From: Sphingomonas parva (ex Maeng et al. 2020)
Lineage (GTDB): Bacteria; Pseudomonadota; Alphaproteobacteria; Sphingomonadales; Sphingomonadaceae
NCBI RefSeq assembly: GCF_004564275.1
Contig: NZ_SPDV01000007.1
Location: 143,386 to 207,385 of the forward strand
Direction of reading: 5' to 3'
DNA: 64,000 nucleotides
Positions within the stretch are counted from its first letter, which is position 1, and the number at the start of each line of letters is the position of its first letter. The translations under genes and the position numbers were made by a program. The notes under the pieces are model-generated. The model worked only from the letters and a program-made list of their open reading frames with translations, made no database searches and had not been told where the DNA came from. This document shows positions 37,908-45,610 of the stretch, piece by piece.

Positions 37908-38734
37908 CGATTTGCCCCGTTCGCCGCCGCATCGATCCGCTCGTTGCACAATTTCACGATCGCGTAGGCGGTCTCCTCGATCGAGCGGCGCGTCACGTCG
38001 ATCACCGGCCAGGCATTGTCGGCGAACAGCCGGCGGGCGAAAGCGAGCTCCGCCGCCACCGCGTCCGTGTCGACATAGTCGGTCTCCGGCGCCTGGTTCA
38101 GCGAGAGCAGCCGATTGCGGCGGATCTGGATCAGCCGCTCGGGATTGGTGGTGAGGCCGACGACGAGGGGGTGCTTCAGGGTGAACAAATTGGTTGGCGG
38201 CGGCGCTTCCGGCACCAGCGGAATGTTGGCGACCTTGTAGCCGCGGTTGGCGAGATAAATTGAAGTTGGGGTCTTGGAGGTGCGCGACACGCCGGCGAGG
38301 ACGATGTCCGCCTCCTCCCAATTGTCCGATCCGATGCCGTCGTCATGGGCGATGCTGAACTGGATCGCGTCGACGCGCGCGAAATAGGCGGCGTCGAGCG
38401 CGTGCTGCCGTCCCGGCCGCGCCTTGGCCTGCTGGTTGAGCACCACCGAGAGAGCGTCCACCACCGGGTCGAGCGCCGAAACCGCATGGATGCCGCGGCG
38501 GCGGGTCTTCTGCTCGAGCTCGCGGCGGATGTTGCTGTTCACCAGCGTGTAAAGAACGAGGCCCGGGCGCCGCTCGATATCGTCCAGCACCCGGTCGAGA
38601 TGCCCCTCGGAGCGGACCATCGGCCAGAGATGGCGGACGACATCGATTTCGTCGAACTGGGCGAGGCAGGCCTTGGCGATCAGCTCCAGCGTCTCGCCGG
38701 TCGAATCCGACAGGAGATGGAGGTGGAGCGTCAC
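37904..38734 (-). CDS. ppsR: PEP synthase / PPDK regulatory protein (DUF299, bifunctional kinase-phosphorylase)
   Basis: A 276-residue regulator that phosphorylates and dephosphorylates a Thr of PEP synthase or pyruvate phosphate dikinase using ADP and Pi. The P-loop-like GVSRTSKTPTSIYLAN and the opening HLHLLSDSTGETLE are family blocks. The GTG at 38734, with AGGGGG upstream, gives the usual start; 31 extra residues from an ATG at 38827 have no family match. It is the first gene left of the probable origin; the RP001/CC_0001 gene next to the Rickettsia and Caulobacter origins belongs, as I recall, to this family. Confidence 0.93.
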   Translation of the reverse strand: MTLHLHLLSDSTGETLELIAKACLAQFDEIDVVRHLWPMVRSEGHLDRVLDDIERRPGLVLYTLVNSNIRRELEQKTRRRGIHAVSALDPVVDALSVVLNQQAKARPGRQHALDAAYFARVDAIQFSIAHDDGIGSDNWEEADIVLAGVSRTSKTPTSIYLANRGYKVANIPLVPEAPPPTNLFTLKHPLVVGLTTNPERLIQIRRNRLLSLNQAPETDYVDTDAVAAELAFARRLFADNAWPVIDVTRRSIEETAYAIVKLCNERIDAAANGANR

Positions 38735-38749
38735 GTGCGAAAAACCCCC

Positions 38750-38758
38750 TGTGGATAA
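38750..38758 (-). promoter_or_regulatory. DnaA box, perfect consensus
   Basis: TGTGGATAA on the plus strand, i.e. TTATCCACA on the minus strand, 16 bases upstream of the ppsR start codon. It could serve origin firing, ppsR control, or both. Confidence 0.75.
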
Positions 38759-38829
38759 GCGTGTTGAAAGCGCTAGCGGAAGCTTCGGGACGGTTGCAAG
38801 CGAACCATTTGTGCCCGTTAACCGCAATT

Positions 38830-38838
38830 CGATCCACA
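38830..38838 (+). promoter_or_regulatory. Degenerate DnaA box
   Basis: CGATCCACA; one mismatch to the TGATCCACA G-box known from the Caulobacter origin and two to the TTATCCACA consensus. It lies 71 bases from the perfect box (end to start) in opposite orientation. Confidence 0.45.
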
Positions 38839-39051
38839 GAGTCGCAAAGACGGGAAACTTTCCCCGGGCGCGATGTGGAAGCTGGGGATGATTTTCGCGA
38901 ATCCGCGGGCTTCTGCGCCGCTCCCAGAGTCAAGCTGTTTGCAAAAGCGGGTGGAGCGAATAAACCCCAGCTTCCGGCACCCTACAACCTTCATCAGACT
39001 CTCTTCTAATAAGACTCTTAGATAGAGAGGAGAGCGGAGCCCGCGCCTTTC

Positions 39052-40077
39052 ATGCCTTCGTCCGACAAGCTCCTGCTCAGCGTGCTGAGCGGGAAAAAGC
39101 CCGAGAAAACACCGATTTGGCTGATGCGCCAAGCCGGCCGCTACCTTCCCGAATATCGTGCGTTGCGCGCCGAGAAAGGCGGCTTCCTCGATCTCGCGAC
39201 CGATCCTCAGGCCGCAGCCGAGATCACCCTCCAGCCGATCCGGCGCTTCGGTTTCGATGGCGCGATCCTGTTCTCCGACATCCTGATCGTGCCCTGGGCC
39301 CTGGGCCAGGACCTGCGCTTCGAGGCCGGCGAGGGACCGCGCCTGTCGCCGCCGCTGGTCGGGGCGAGCCTCGCCTCGCTGGATCGCGTTCCCGCGCGTC
39401 TCGAGCCGGTTTTTCAAACTGTGGAGAAAGTCGCCGCCTCGTTGCCCGCTGAGACGACCTTCCTGGGCTTCGCGGGAAGTCCCTGGACGGTGGCGACCTA
39501 CATGGTCGCGGGAAAGGGCAGCAAGGATCAGGGCGAGACCCGCCGCAAGGCCTATGCCGATCCACAGGCGTTCGGCGAGATTGTGGAGGCGGTCGCGGAG
39601 ATGACCGTCGATTACCTTTCGCGCCAGATCGAGGCAGGCGTCGACGCGGTCCAGCTGTTCGACAGCTGGGCGGGCTCGCTCTCGCCGGCTCAGTTCGAAC
39701 GCTGGGTGATCGCGCCGACCGCGCGGATCGTATCGGCGCTGAAGGCCCGCCATCCCGGTGTGCCGGTGATCGGCTTCCCCAAGGGCGCAGGGGGCAAGCT
39801 GCCCGCTTATGCGCGGGAGACGGGGGTCGACGCGCTGGGGCTCGACGAAACGGTCGATCCCCGATGGGCGGCCGAAATGCTGCCGCCGGATCTGCCGGTG
39901 CAGGGCAATCTCGATCCCCTCGCGTTGATCGCCGGCGGCGAGGCGCTTGCCAGCGCGGTCGACCGCATCCTATTGAGCTTCGCGAACCGACCGCACGTCT
40001 TCAACCTGGGGCATGGCATCTTGCCGGACACGCCGATTCCGCATGTCGAGCAGCTCATCGGCTTGGTGCGTCGGTGA
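39052..40077 (+). CDS. hemE: Uroporphyrinogen decarboxylase
   Basis: Decarboxylates uroporphyrinogen III to coproporphyrinogen III. The 341 residues include PIWLMRQAGRYLPEYR, GFDGAILFSDILIVPWALG, FAGSPWTVATYMV, QLFDSWAG and NLGHGILPDTP, with the active-site Asp in FSDIL. It is the first gene to the right of the probable origin. The ATG at 39052 lies behind a purine-rich leader. Its stop overlaps the GTG of hemJ. Confidence 0.98.
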   Translation: MPSSDKLLLSVLSGKKPEKTPIWLMRQAGRYLPEYRALRAEKGGFLDLATDPQAAAEITLQPIRRFGFDGAILFSDILIVPWALGQDLRFEAGEGPRLSPPLVGASLASLDRVPARLEPVFQTVEKVAASLPAETTFLGFAGSPWTVATYMVAGKGSKDQGETRRKAYADPQAFGEIVEAVAEMTVDYLSRQIEAGVDAVQLFDSWAGSLSPAQFERWVIAPTARIVSALKARHPGVPVIGFPKGAGGKLPAYARETGVDALGLDETVDPRWAAEMLPPDLPVQGNLDPLALIAGGEALASAVDRILLSFANRPHVFNLGHGILPDTPIPHVEQLIGLVRR

Positions 40078-40529
40078 TCGATGGCATCGAAAGCGCGCTC
40101 ACTTTGACCTACGCCTGGCTCAAGGCAGGCCATGTTATCTTCGTGATCTTCTGGATCGCCGGGATGTTCATGCTGCCGCGTTATTACGTCTATCATCAGG
40201 AATCGGCGCCCGGCTCCGAGGAGGAGAAGCGCTGGATCGACCGTGAGGCCAAGCTCCGGCACATCATCATCACGCCTTCCATGATCCTGGTCTGGGTGCT
40301 GGGCCTTGCTCTGGCCTGGACCAGCGGCGCCTATACCGAAGGCTGGCTGCACGCGAAGGTGGCGCTCGTGCTCGTCCTCTCGGCTTACCATGGCTGGTTG
40401 ATCGGCTATGGCCGCAAGCTCGCCAAGGGAGAGCGTCCGCTGAGCGGCAAGGCGCTGCGCATCATGAATGAGCTCCCCGGTCTCGCCACGGTGCTGATCG
40501 TCATCCTGGTGATCGTAAAGCCGTTCTGA
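40074..40529 (+). CDS. hemJ: Protoporphyrinogen oxidase HemJ
   Basis: Haem b-binding membrane enzyme that oxidises protoporphyrinogen IX, replacing HemG/HemY. The 151 residues have four membrane segments. TYAWLKAGHVIFVIFWIAGMF carries the conserved His, followed by LPRYYVYH, and the C-terminal segment is LATVLIVILVIVKPF. The GTG at 40074 overlaps the hemE stop (GTGA), so the two haem steps are coupled. The hemE-hemJ-rho order is typical in alphaproteobacteria. Confidence 0.95.
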   Translation: MIDGIESALTLTYAWLKAGHVIFVIFWIAGMFMLPRYYVYHQESAPGSEEEKRWIDREAKLRHIIITPSMILVWVLGLALAWTSGAYTEGWLHAKVALVLVLSAYHGWLIGYGRKLAKGERPLSGKALRIMNELPGLATVLIVILVIVKPF

Positions 40530-40549
40530 CCCGCCCGAAGAGCCGGGTC

Positions 40550-40569
40550 ACCCCGGCGATAGCCGGGGT
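40550..40569. repeat. Perfect 8-bp hairpin after hemJ
   Basis: ACCCCGGC (40550-40557), loop GATA, GCCGGGGT (40562-40569), 20 bases after the hemJ stop. No T-tract follows, so it is more a dispersed GC-rich palindrome than a classical terminator. The hemJ-rho gap (40530-40788) has no other gene I can support. Confidence 0.5.
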
Positions 40570-40652
40570 CTCAGCGAGGCTTCGTACGTCAATCGATCGC
40601 CCGTCCCGTGAGATCGCGCCCCCCGGGTCGCACGAATCCCGCGGCCCTGCTG

Positions 40653-40681
40653 TTGACTTGGATCGGGTCGGAGCCTAACTC
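40653..40681 (+). promoter_or_regulatory. Candidate promoter of rho
   Basis: TTGACT (40653-40658), a 17-bp spacer and TAACTC (40676-40681). The -35 is near-consensus; the -10 is weak. It would give a ~100-base leader before rho, room for the autoregulation seen for rho in other bacteria. Confidence 0.45.
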
Positions 40682-40788
40682 CACACAAGTCGTTGGCCTG
40701 CCGTCCGTGTAGGCGATCACCCCAAATCGTGAATCCTCTCGCGAACCGCACGACACCCGCACTCCATTTTTGCCGAGTTCTCCCCCCG

Positions 40789-42045
40789 ATGCATCTCAAG
40801 GACCTGAAGCTCAAATCCCCCGCCGACCTCGTCGCCATGGCCGAGGCGATCGGCATCGAGGGGGCCTCGACCCTGCGCAAGCAGGAGCTGATGTTCTCCA
40901 TCCTCAAGGTCCAGGCCGAGAACGGCCAGGAAATCATGGGCATGGGAACGATCGAGGTGCTTCCGGACGGCTTCGGCTTCCTGCGCTCGCCGGAAGCGAA
41001 CTATCTCGCCGGTCCCGACGACATCTACGTCGCGCCGAACCAGGTCAGGAAGTTCGGCCTGCGCACCGGCGACACGGTCGAGGGCGAGATCCGCGGGCCC
41101 AAGGAGGGCGAGCGCTACTTCAGCCTCGTCCGCGTCAGCCAGATCAATTACGACGATCCGGACGCCGTCCGCCACCGCGTCAATTTCGACAATCTCACCC
41201 CGCTCTATCCGAACCAGAAGCTGCGGCTCGACACGCTCGATCCGACGGTGAAGGACAAGTCGGCGCGGGTGATCGACATCATCTCGCCGCAGGGCAAGGG
41301 CCAGCGCGCGCTGATCGTCGCGCCGCCCCGTACTGGCAAGACCGTGCTCCTCCAGAACATCGCCAAGGCGATCACCGACAACCACCCGGAAGTGTTCCTG
41401 ATCGTGCTGCTGATCGACGAGCGGCCGGAGGAAGTCACCGACATGCAGCGATCGGTGCGCGGCGAGGTCGTCTCCTCGACCTTCGACGAGCCCGCCAGCC
41501 GGCACGTCCAGGTCGCCGAGATGGTGATCGAGAAGGCGAAGCGTCTGGTCGAGCACAAGAAGGATGTCGTGATCCTGCTCGATTCGATCACCCGCCTCGG
41601 CCGCGCCTACAACACGGTCGTTCCCTCGTCGGGCAAGGTGCTGACCGGCGGTGTCGACGCGAATGCGCTGCAGCGCCCGAAGCGCTTCTTCGGCGCGGCC
41701 CGCAACATAGAGGAAGGCGGCTCGCTCTCGATCATTGCTACCGCGCTGATCGACACCGGCTCGAAGATGGACGAGGTCATCTTCGAGGAGTTCAAGGGCA
41801 CCGGCAACTCGGAGATCGTGCTCGACCGCAAGGTTGCCGACAAGCGCATCTTCCCGTCGCTCGACGTGGGCCGTTCCGGCACCCGCAAGGAGGAGCTGCT
41901 CGTCGATCAGGCGACGCTCTCGAAGATGTGGGTCCTGCGCCGCATCCTCATGCAGATGGGCACCGTCGACGCGATGCAGTTCCTGCTCGACAAGATGAAG
42001 GACGCCAAGTCGAACGAGGACTTCTTCGCCTCGATGAACTCGTAA
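40789..42045 (+). CDS. rho: Transcription termination factor Rho
   Basis: Hexameric RNA-dependent ATPase that ends transcription. The 418 residues equal the usual length. The N-terminal helix bundle ([19 protein letters not shown]), cold-shock RNA-binding domain ([20 protein letters not shown]), Walker A APPRTGKT, the [14 protein letters not shown] block and Q/R-loop regions are intact. The ATG at 40789 fits the family; a GTG 20 codons upstream is in frame but not conserved. It ends with two hairpins downstream. Confidence 0.98.
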   Translation: MHLKDLKLKSPADLVAMAEAIGIEGASTLRKQELMFSILKVQAENGQEIMGMGTIEVLPDGFGFLRSPEANYLAGPDDIYVAPNQVRKFGLRTGDTVEGEIRGPKEGERYFSLVRVSQINYDDPDAVRHRVNFDNLTPLYPNQKLRLDTLDPTVKDKSARVIDIISPQGKGQRALIVAPPRTGKTVLLQNIAKAITDNHPEVFLIVLLIDERPEEVTDMQRSVRGEVVSSTFDEPASRHVQVAEMVIEKAKRLVEHKKDVVILLDSITRLGRAYNTVVPSSGKVLTGGVDANALQRPKRFFGAARNIEEGGSLSIIATALIDTGSKMDEVIFEEFKGTGNSEIVLDRKVADKRIFPSLDVGRSGTRKEELLVDQATLSKMWVLRRILMQMGTVDAMQFLLDKMKDAKSNEDFFASMNS

Positions 42046-42058
42046 GGCTTCGCGAGAT

Positions 42059-42078
42059 CCTCCCCGCTCGCGGGGAGG
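42059..42078. repeat. CCTCCCCG palindrome (sphingomonad intergenic repeat type)
   Basis: CCTCCCCG (42059-42066), loop CTCG, CGGGGAGG (42071-42078), followed by GGGGACCGC and GGTGGAGGGGG. The same style of element starts at 63951 after the UbiH gene, also introduced by ATCCTCC. Confidence 0.55.
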
Positions 42079-42100
42079 GGGACCGCACGATGTGGGGTGG

Positions 42101-42120
42101 AGGGGGTCGTGAGACCCCCT
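42101..42120 (+). terminator. Probable terminator after rho
   Basis: Perfect 8-bp stem AGGGGGTC / GACCCCCT with loop GTGA, followed by the T-rich TCGTGTTTG. It lies 56 bases after the rho stop. Rho-independent ending is plausible though the U-tract is weak. Confidence 0.5.
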
Positions 42121-42277
42121 TCGTGTTTGTGAGACCTGCGTCATCAGCCACCGGCGCGGCTCGCAAGCGTCACTGTCTTCCGGCTGCCTCCGGTCATGAC
42201 CCTGCTGTCCCGCCCTCTACGGTCTTGCGGGGCCTACGCAGGCCGATCATTCCTAGCCAGCGGAGACCATCCGTGGG

Positions 42278-43258
42278 TTAAGGAAGCAGCACCGTCGAGC
42301 CGGTGGTCGCGCGGCTCTCGATCGCCCGGTGGGCGTCCGCGGCCTCGAGGAGCGGGAAGGTCGCACCGATCCTCACCTGCACCACGCCTTTGTCGATCAT
42401 CTCGAACAGTCGCGCCGCCGAGGCCCGCATCTCGTCCGGCGTGGCGCAATAGTCGCCGAGCGTCGGCCGGGTGACGAAGATCGAGCCGGCGCTGAGCAGG
42501 TCGAGCGCAGTGAACGGCGGCACCGCTCCAGAAGCATTGCCATAGGTGACGACGAGGCCCCGCCGCGCCACCGAGCCCAGCGAGGCCGGCCACGAGGCCG
42601 CGCCGACGCCGTCGAGGACGACTTCGACCCCCTTGCCGCCGGTCAGCACCCGCACTTCCGCGGCGAGCTCGTCGAGCGGGCAGCAAAGGGCATGGTCGGC
42701 GCCGAGTTCGCGCGCGATCGCGGCCTTCCGACTGTCTCCGGCATGGGCGATCACGGTTGCGCCGACGGACTTCAACCAGGGCACCAGGATCGATCCGACA
42801 CCCCCGGCGGCGGCATGGACGAGAACATTGTCTCCGGGCGAAACCCTGGCGCAGCGTTCGATAAGATATTCGGCCGTCGTGCCCTTCAGCATCGTCGCGG
42901 CCGCCTGCTCGGCGGTAAGCGCCTCCGGTAGTTTCACCAGCCGCGCCGCATCGACCACCCGATGTGTCGAATAGGCTCCCAATGGGCCGGTAAAGTAACC
43001 GATCCGGTTTCCTTCCCGAAACTCGGTGACACCCTCGCCCACCGCCTCGACGATGCCGGCCGCCTCGTTCCCGAGGCCCGAGGGCAGGGGGACCTTGTAG
43101 AGGCCAGAGCGATGATAGGTGTCGATGTAGTTGAGCCCGATCGCCTCATGGCGGACCAGAACCTGCCCGGGGCCCGGGCTGGGAGGATCGATGTGCTCGG
43201 CCGCCAGGATCTCCGGACCGCCCGTTTCGCGCAGGCAGAAAGCGTATGGCTCGCTCAC
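42278..43258 (-). CDS. Quinone oxidoreductase (zinc-free MDR, QOR type)
   Basis: A 326-residue NADPH:quinone reductase-like enzyme of the medium-chain reductase superfamily. Family blocks are AIGLNYIDTYHRSGLY, GNEAAGIVEAVGEGV, AATMLKGTTAEYL and the Rossmann motif VHAAAGGVGS; zinc ligands are absent, as in QOR. The substrate may be quinones or enones. The GTG at 43258 overlaps the dienelactone hydrolase stop (GTGA). Transcribed against rho. Confidence 0.92.
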   Translation of the reverse strand: MSEPYAFCLRETGGPEILAAEHIDPPSPGPGQVLVRHEAIGLNYIDTYHRSGLYKVPLPSGLGNEAAGIVEAVGEGVTEFREGNRIGYFTGPLGAYSTHRVVDAARLVKLPEALTAEQAAATMLKGTTAEYLIERCARVSPGDNVLVHAAAGGVGSILVPWLKSVGATVIAHAGDSRKAAIARELGADHALCCPLDELAAEVRVLTGGKGVEVVLDGVGAASWPASLGSVARRGLVVTYGNASGAVPPFTALDLLSAGSIFVTRPTLGDYCATPDEMRASAARLFEMIDKGVVQVRIGATFPLLEAADAHRAIESRATTGSTVLLP

Positions 43259-43947
43259 CCGATGTGCTCCGCGAGGAAGGCCTCGGTGCGGCTGTCCGCG
43301 AGCCGGGCCGAGTTCTCGCTCCGCCGTTTGCCCATCTCCGCTGCGAAGCCGTGATCCTCGCCGGGATAGTCGTGGATGGTGACGCGGGGATGATCGTCGA
43401 GCGCGGCGTGCACCTCCTGCTGCTGCTCGGGCGGGACGAAGTGATCGGCGCCGGCGACATGGATCAGCAGGGGCCGCGAGATCGCGTGTCGCTCGTGAAG
43501 AATGTTGGGCAGTCCCACGGGATAATAGCCGACGCTGGCATCGACGTCGGTACGGGCCGCGGTCATGTACGCGAGGCGGCCGCCGAGGCAGTATCCAACG
43601 CAGCCCACCTTCCCACCGGCGCCGAGCCGGGAGCGGGCGGCGCGGATCGCCGCCTCGATGTCGGCGATTCCCTGATCCTGGTCGAAACGACCCATCAGAT
43701 CCAGCGCGCGCTTGAACTCGGCCTCGACGTCGGGATCGAGCTCGACTCCCGGCTCGAGCCGCCAGAACAGGTCCGGAGCGAGCGCCAGATAGCCTTTCTG
43801 CGCCCAGGTGTCGCACTTGCGGCGAATGCCGGCGTTGATCCCGAAGATCTCCTGGATCACCACGATCGCGCCTTTTGGGGTGCCGTCCGGTTCGGCCAGA
43901 TAGGCTTGGAAGCGCTCCTGGCCGCCGAGGGTTTCGATCCCGATCAT
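43255..43947 (-). CDS. Dienelactone hydrolase family protein
   Basis: A 230-residue alpha/beta hydrolase with the dienelactone hydrolase triad: nucleophile Cys in CVGYCLGGRLA, an Asp in GADHFVPP and a His in GEDHGFA. The block VVIQEIFGINAGIRRKCD is typical. The family acts on cyclic lactones, but most chromosomal members have unknown substrates. Coupled to the QOR gene by a GTGA overlap. Divergent from DUF6489 (79-bp gap). Confidence 0.9.
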   Translation of the reverse strand: MIGIETLGGQERFQAYLAEPDGTPKGAIVVIQEIFGINAGIRRKCDTWAQKGYLALAPDLFWRLEPGVELDPDVEAEFKRALDLMGRFDQDQGIADIEAAIRAARSRLGAGGKVGCVGYCLGGRLAYMTAARTDVDASVGYYPVGLPNILHERHAISRPLLIHVAGADHFVPPEQQQEVHAALDDHPRVTIHDYPGEDHGFAAEMGKRRSENSARLADSRTEAFLAEHIG

Positions 43948-44026
43948 CGCTTTCTCTCTCCTTGTGCCGGCGCGCTTCTATACACATAGCAGTTGGACGC
44001 GCGACAGATTGCGGGAGATCGGGACA

Positions 44027-44263
44027 ATGAAAATCACGGTGGATGTCGATTGCACGCCCGAGGAGGCGCGGCGCTTCATGGGCCTGCCTGATCTCACGCC
44101 GGTCCATAACGCTTATGTCGAGCGGATGACCAAGGCGGTCAGCGAGGGCCTCACCGCCGAAGGCGCCGGCGAGCTGATGAAGAGCTGGGCGCCGATGAGC
44201 GACGCCGGACTCGCGATGTGGCGAACGATGCTGGAGGGGATGAGCGGGCGGCGTGAAGGCTGA
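44027..44263 (+). CDS. DUF6489 family small protein
   Basis: A 78-residue protein matching the sphingomonad DUF6489 pattern (MKITVDVDCTPEEARRFMGL then PDLTPVHNAYVERM and a helical SDAGLAMWRTML end). No function is known. ATG at 44027 with GGGA nearby. It overlaps the mnmE start by 11 bases, so it is likely in the same transcript as mnmE. Confidence 0.82.
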   Translation: MKITVDVDCTPEEARRFMGLPDLTPVHNAYVERMTKAVSEGLTAEGAGELMKSWAPMSDAGLAMWRTMLEGMSGRREG

Positions 44264-45539
44264 CGCCAGGACCATCTTTGCGCTCTCCACCGGGGCCCCG
44301 CCTGCGGCCATCGCCGTGGTGCGGATCAGTGGTCCCGACGCCGATCGAGCGCTCGCCAGTCTCGCCGTAGCCCCGCCTCCGCCGCGGACGGCGCGCCTGG
44401 CGGTTCTCCGCGGCGACGGCGAGGTGTTCGATCGCGCGCTGGTGCTTCGCTTCCCCGGGCCGAACAGCGTCACCGGCGAGGATCTGGTCGAGCTTCATCT
44501 CCATGGCGGCCGTGCCGTCGTGGCCGCAGTGCTCGCCGCGCTCGCGCGCCAGGACGGGCTCCGGCCAGCCGAAGCGGGGGAGTTCACCCGCCGCGCCTTC
44601 GAGAACGGCCGGCTCGATCTCGCCGAAGCGGAGGGGCTGGCCGATCTGCTCGCGGCCGAGACCCAGTCGCAGCGCCGGGCGGCGCAGGCGCTCGCCGGCG
44701 GGGCGCTCAGCCGCCAGGTCGAGACGTGGCAGCACCTCCTGCTGGGCCTGGCGGCGCGTCTCGAGGCGCTGCTCGATTTCTCCGACGAGGGCGACGTCGG
44801 TGACGATCTGCCGGAGCGATGGCGGGGAGAGCTTGAGGCGCTCAACCGACAGCTGCTCCAGTTTCTGGCGCGGCCACCGGTCGAGCGGCTGCGCGACGGC
44901 GTGCGGGTCGTGATTGCCGGCCCTCCGAATGCGGGCAAGTCGACGCTGCTGAACGCGCTCGTCGGCCGGGAAGCGGCGATCATCTCGAACATCCCGGGGA
45001 CGACACGGGACGTGATCGAGGCGCCTCTGGCGATCGGCGGGACTCCGCTCGTCCTGATCGATACCGCCGGGCTGCGGGACAGCGACGATGCGATCGAGCG
45101 GATCGGGATCGATCGCGCCCGTGGCAGTGTCGAAGCGGCAGATCTGATCCTGTGGCTCGGGGCGCCGGAAGATTGCCCTGACCGCTCGCGGGCGATCGTC
45201 GTCCACCCGAAGGCGGATGAGGGCGCGGCTACGGACCAGCGCACGGATGTCGCCGTTTCCGCAACTACGGGGCAGGGTCTGGCCGAGCTCACCGATCTGC
45301 TCGTCGCACGTGCTCGCGCATTGCTTCCCGCCGAGGGCGAGGTGGCGTTGAACGCGCGCCACCGGGAGGCGCTGAACAGCGTGTCGCTGCATGTGGCGGA
45401 GGCCGCCGCAGCTCTCGACCCGCTGATCGCGGCCGAGGAGCTGCGCCAGGCCCGTCTGGCTCTGGACGCCGTAACGGGACGGGCGGGCGTCGAGGACATG
45501 CTCGACGCACTGTTCGGGCGGTTCTGCATCGGAAAATAG
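44253..45539 (+). CDS. mnmE: tRNA modification GTPase MnmE
   Basis: With MnmG it installs the carboxymethylaminomethyl group at U34 of certain tRNAs. The 428 residues have the N-terminal folate domain ([20 protein letters not shown]), the helical domain and the G domain with [14 protein letters not shown] and DTAGLRDS. The C-terminal CIGK with its functional Cys is intact. The GTG at 44253 begins the usual N-terminus. mnmE-mnmG-rsmG-parA-parB run on one strand. Confidence 0.97.
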   Translation: MKADARTIFALSTGAPPAAIAVVRISGPDADRALASLAVAPPPPRTARLAVLRGDGEVFDRALVLRFPGPNSVTGEDLVELHLHGGRAVVAAVLAALARQDGLRPAEAGEFTRRAFENGRLDLAEAEGLADLLAAETQSQRRAAQALAGGALSRQVETWQHLLLGLAARLEALLDFSDEGDVGDDLPERWRGELEALNRQLLQFLARPPVERLRDGVRVVIAGPPNAGKSTLLNALVGREAAIISNIPGTTRDVIEAPLAIGGTPLVLIDTAGLRDSDDAIERIGIDRARGSVEAADLILWLGAPEDCPDRSRAIVVHPKADEGAATDQRTDVAVSATTGQGLAELTDLLVARARALLPAEGEVALNARHREALNSVSLHVAEAAAALDPLIAAEELRQARLALDAVTGRAGVEDMLDALFGRFCIGK

Positions 45540-45541
45540 TT

Positions 45542-45557
45542 CGTTCCACGTGGAACA
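45542..45557. promoter_or_regulatory. parS: parS-like site 1 (ParB/Spo0J binding)
   Basis: CGTTCCACGTGGAACA: a perfect 14-bp palindrome GTTCCACGTGGAAC at its core, one base from the bacterial parS core GTTCCACGTGAAAC. It lies in the 71-bp mnmE-mnmG gap, 3.3 kb from parB. Confidence 0.85.
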
Positions 45558-45610
45558 TCGGTCTTCGCGCCCACTTCGCGGTCCGGGCCAAATGCGCTAA
45601 GGGCGCGGCC

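Larger units (their letters stand above)
38735..39051. other. Probable chromosome replication origin (oriC/Cori-type)
   Basis: The largest non-coding gap in the window (317 bp), bounded by ppsR transcribed leftward and hemE transcribed rightward, the location of the origin in Caulobacter and Rickettsia. It holds a perfect DnaA box (TTATCCACA, minus strand, 38750-38758), a CGATCCACA box (38830-38838) one base from the Caulobacter G-box, a weak GCTTCCACA (minus, 38874-38882), an AT-rich stretch (39003-39026) in a GC-rich genome, and five GANTC sites. No gene or stable RNA is seen inside. The hemE promoter must lie here too. Confidence 0.72.

Noticed and set aside
38761..39001. Tentative CtrA site near GTTAACC (38818-38824)
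   Set aside because: The second TTAA half is missing at the required spacing, so the site is not supported.
40693..40788. Longer Rho start or rho leader peptide
   Set aside because: No ribosome site or conserved peptide; the leader matches neither Rho nor a known leader peptide.
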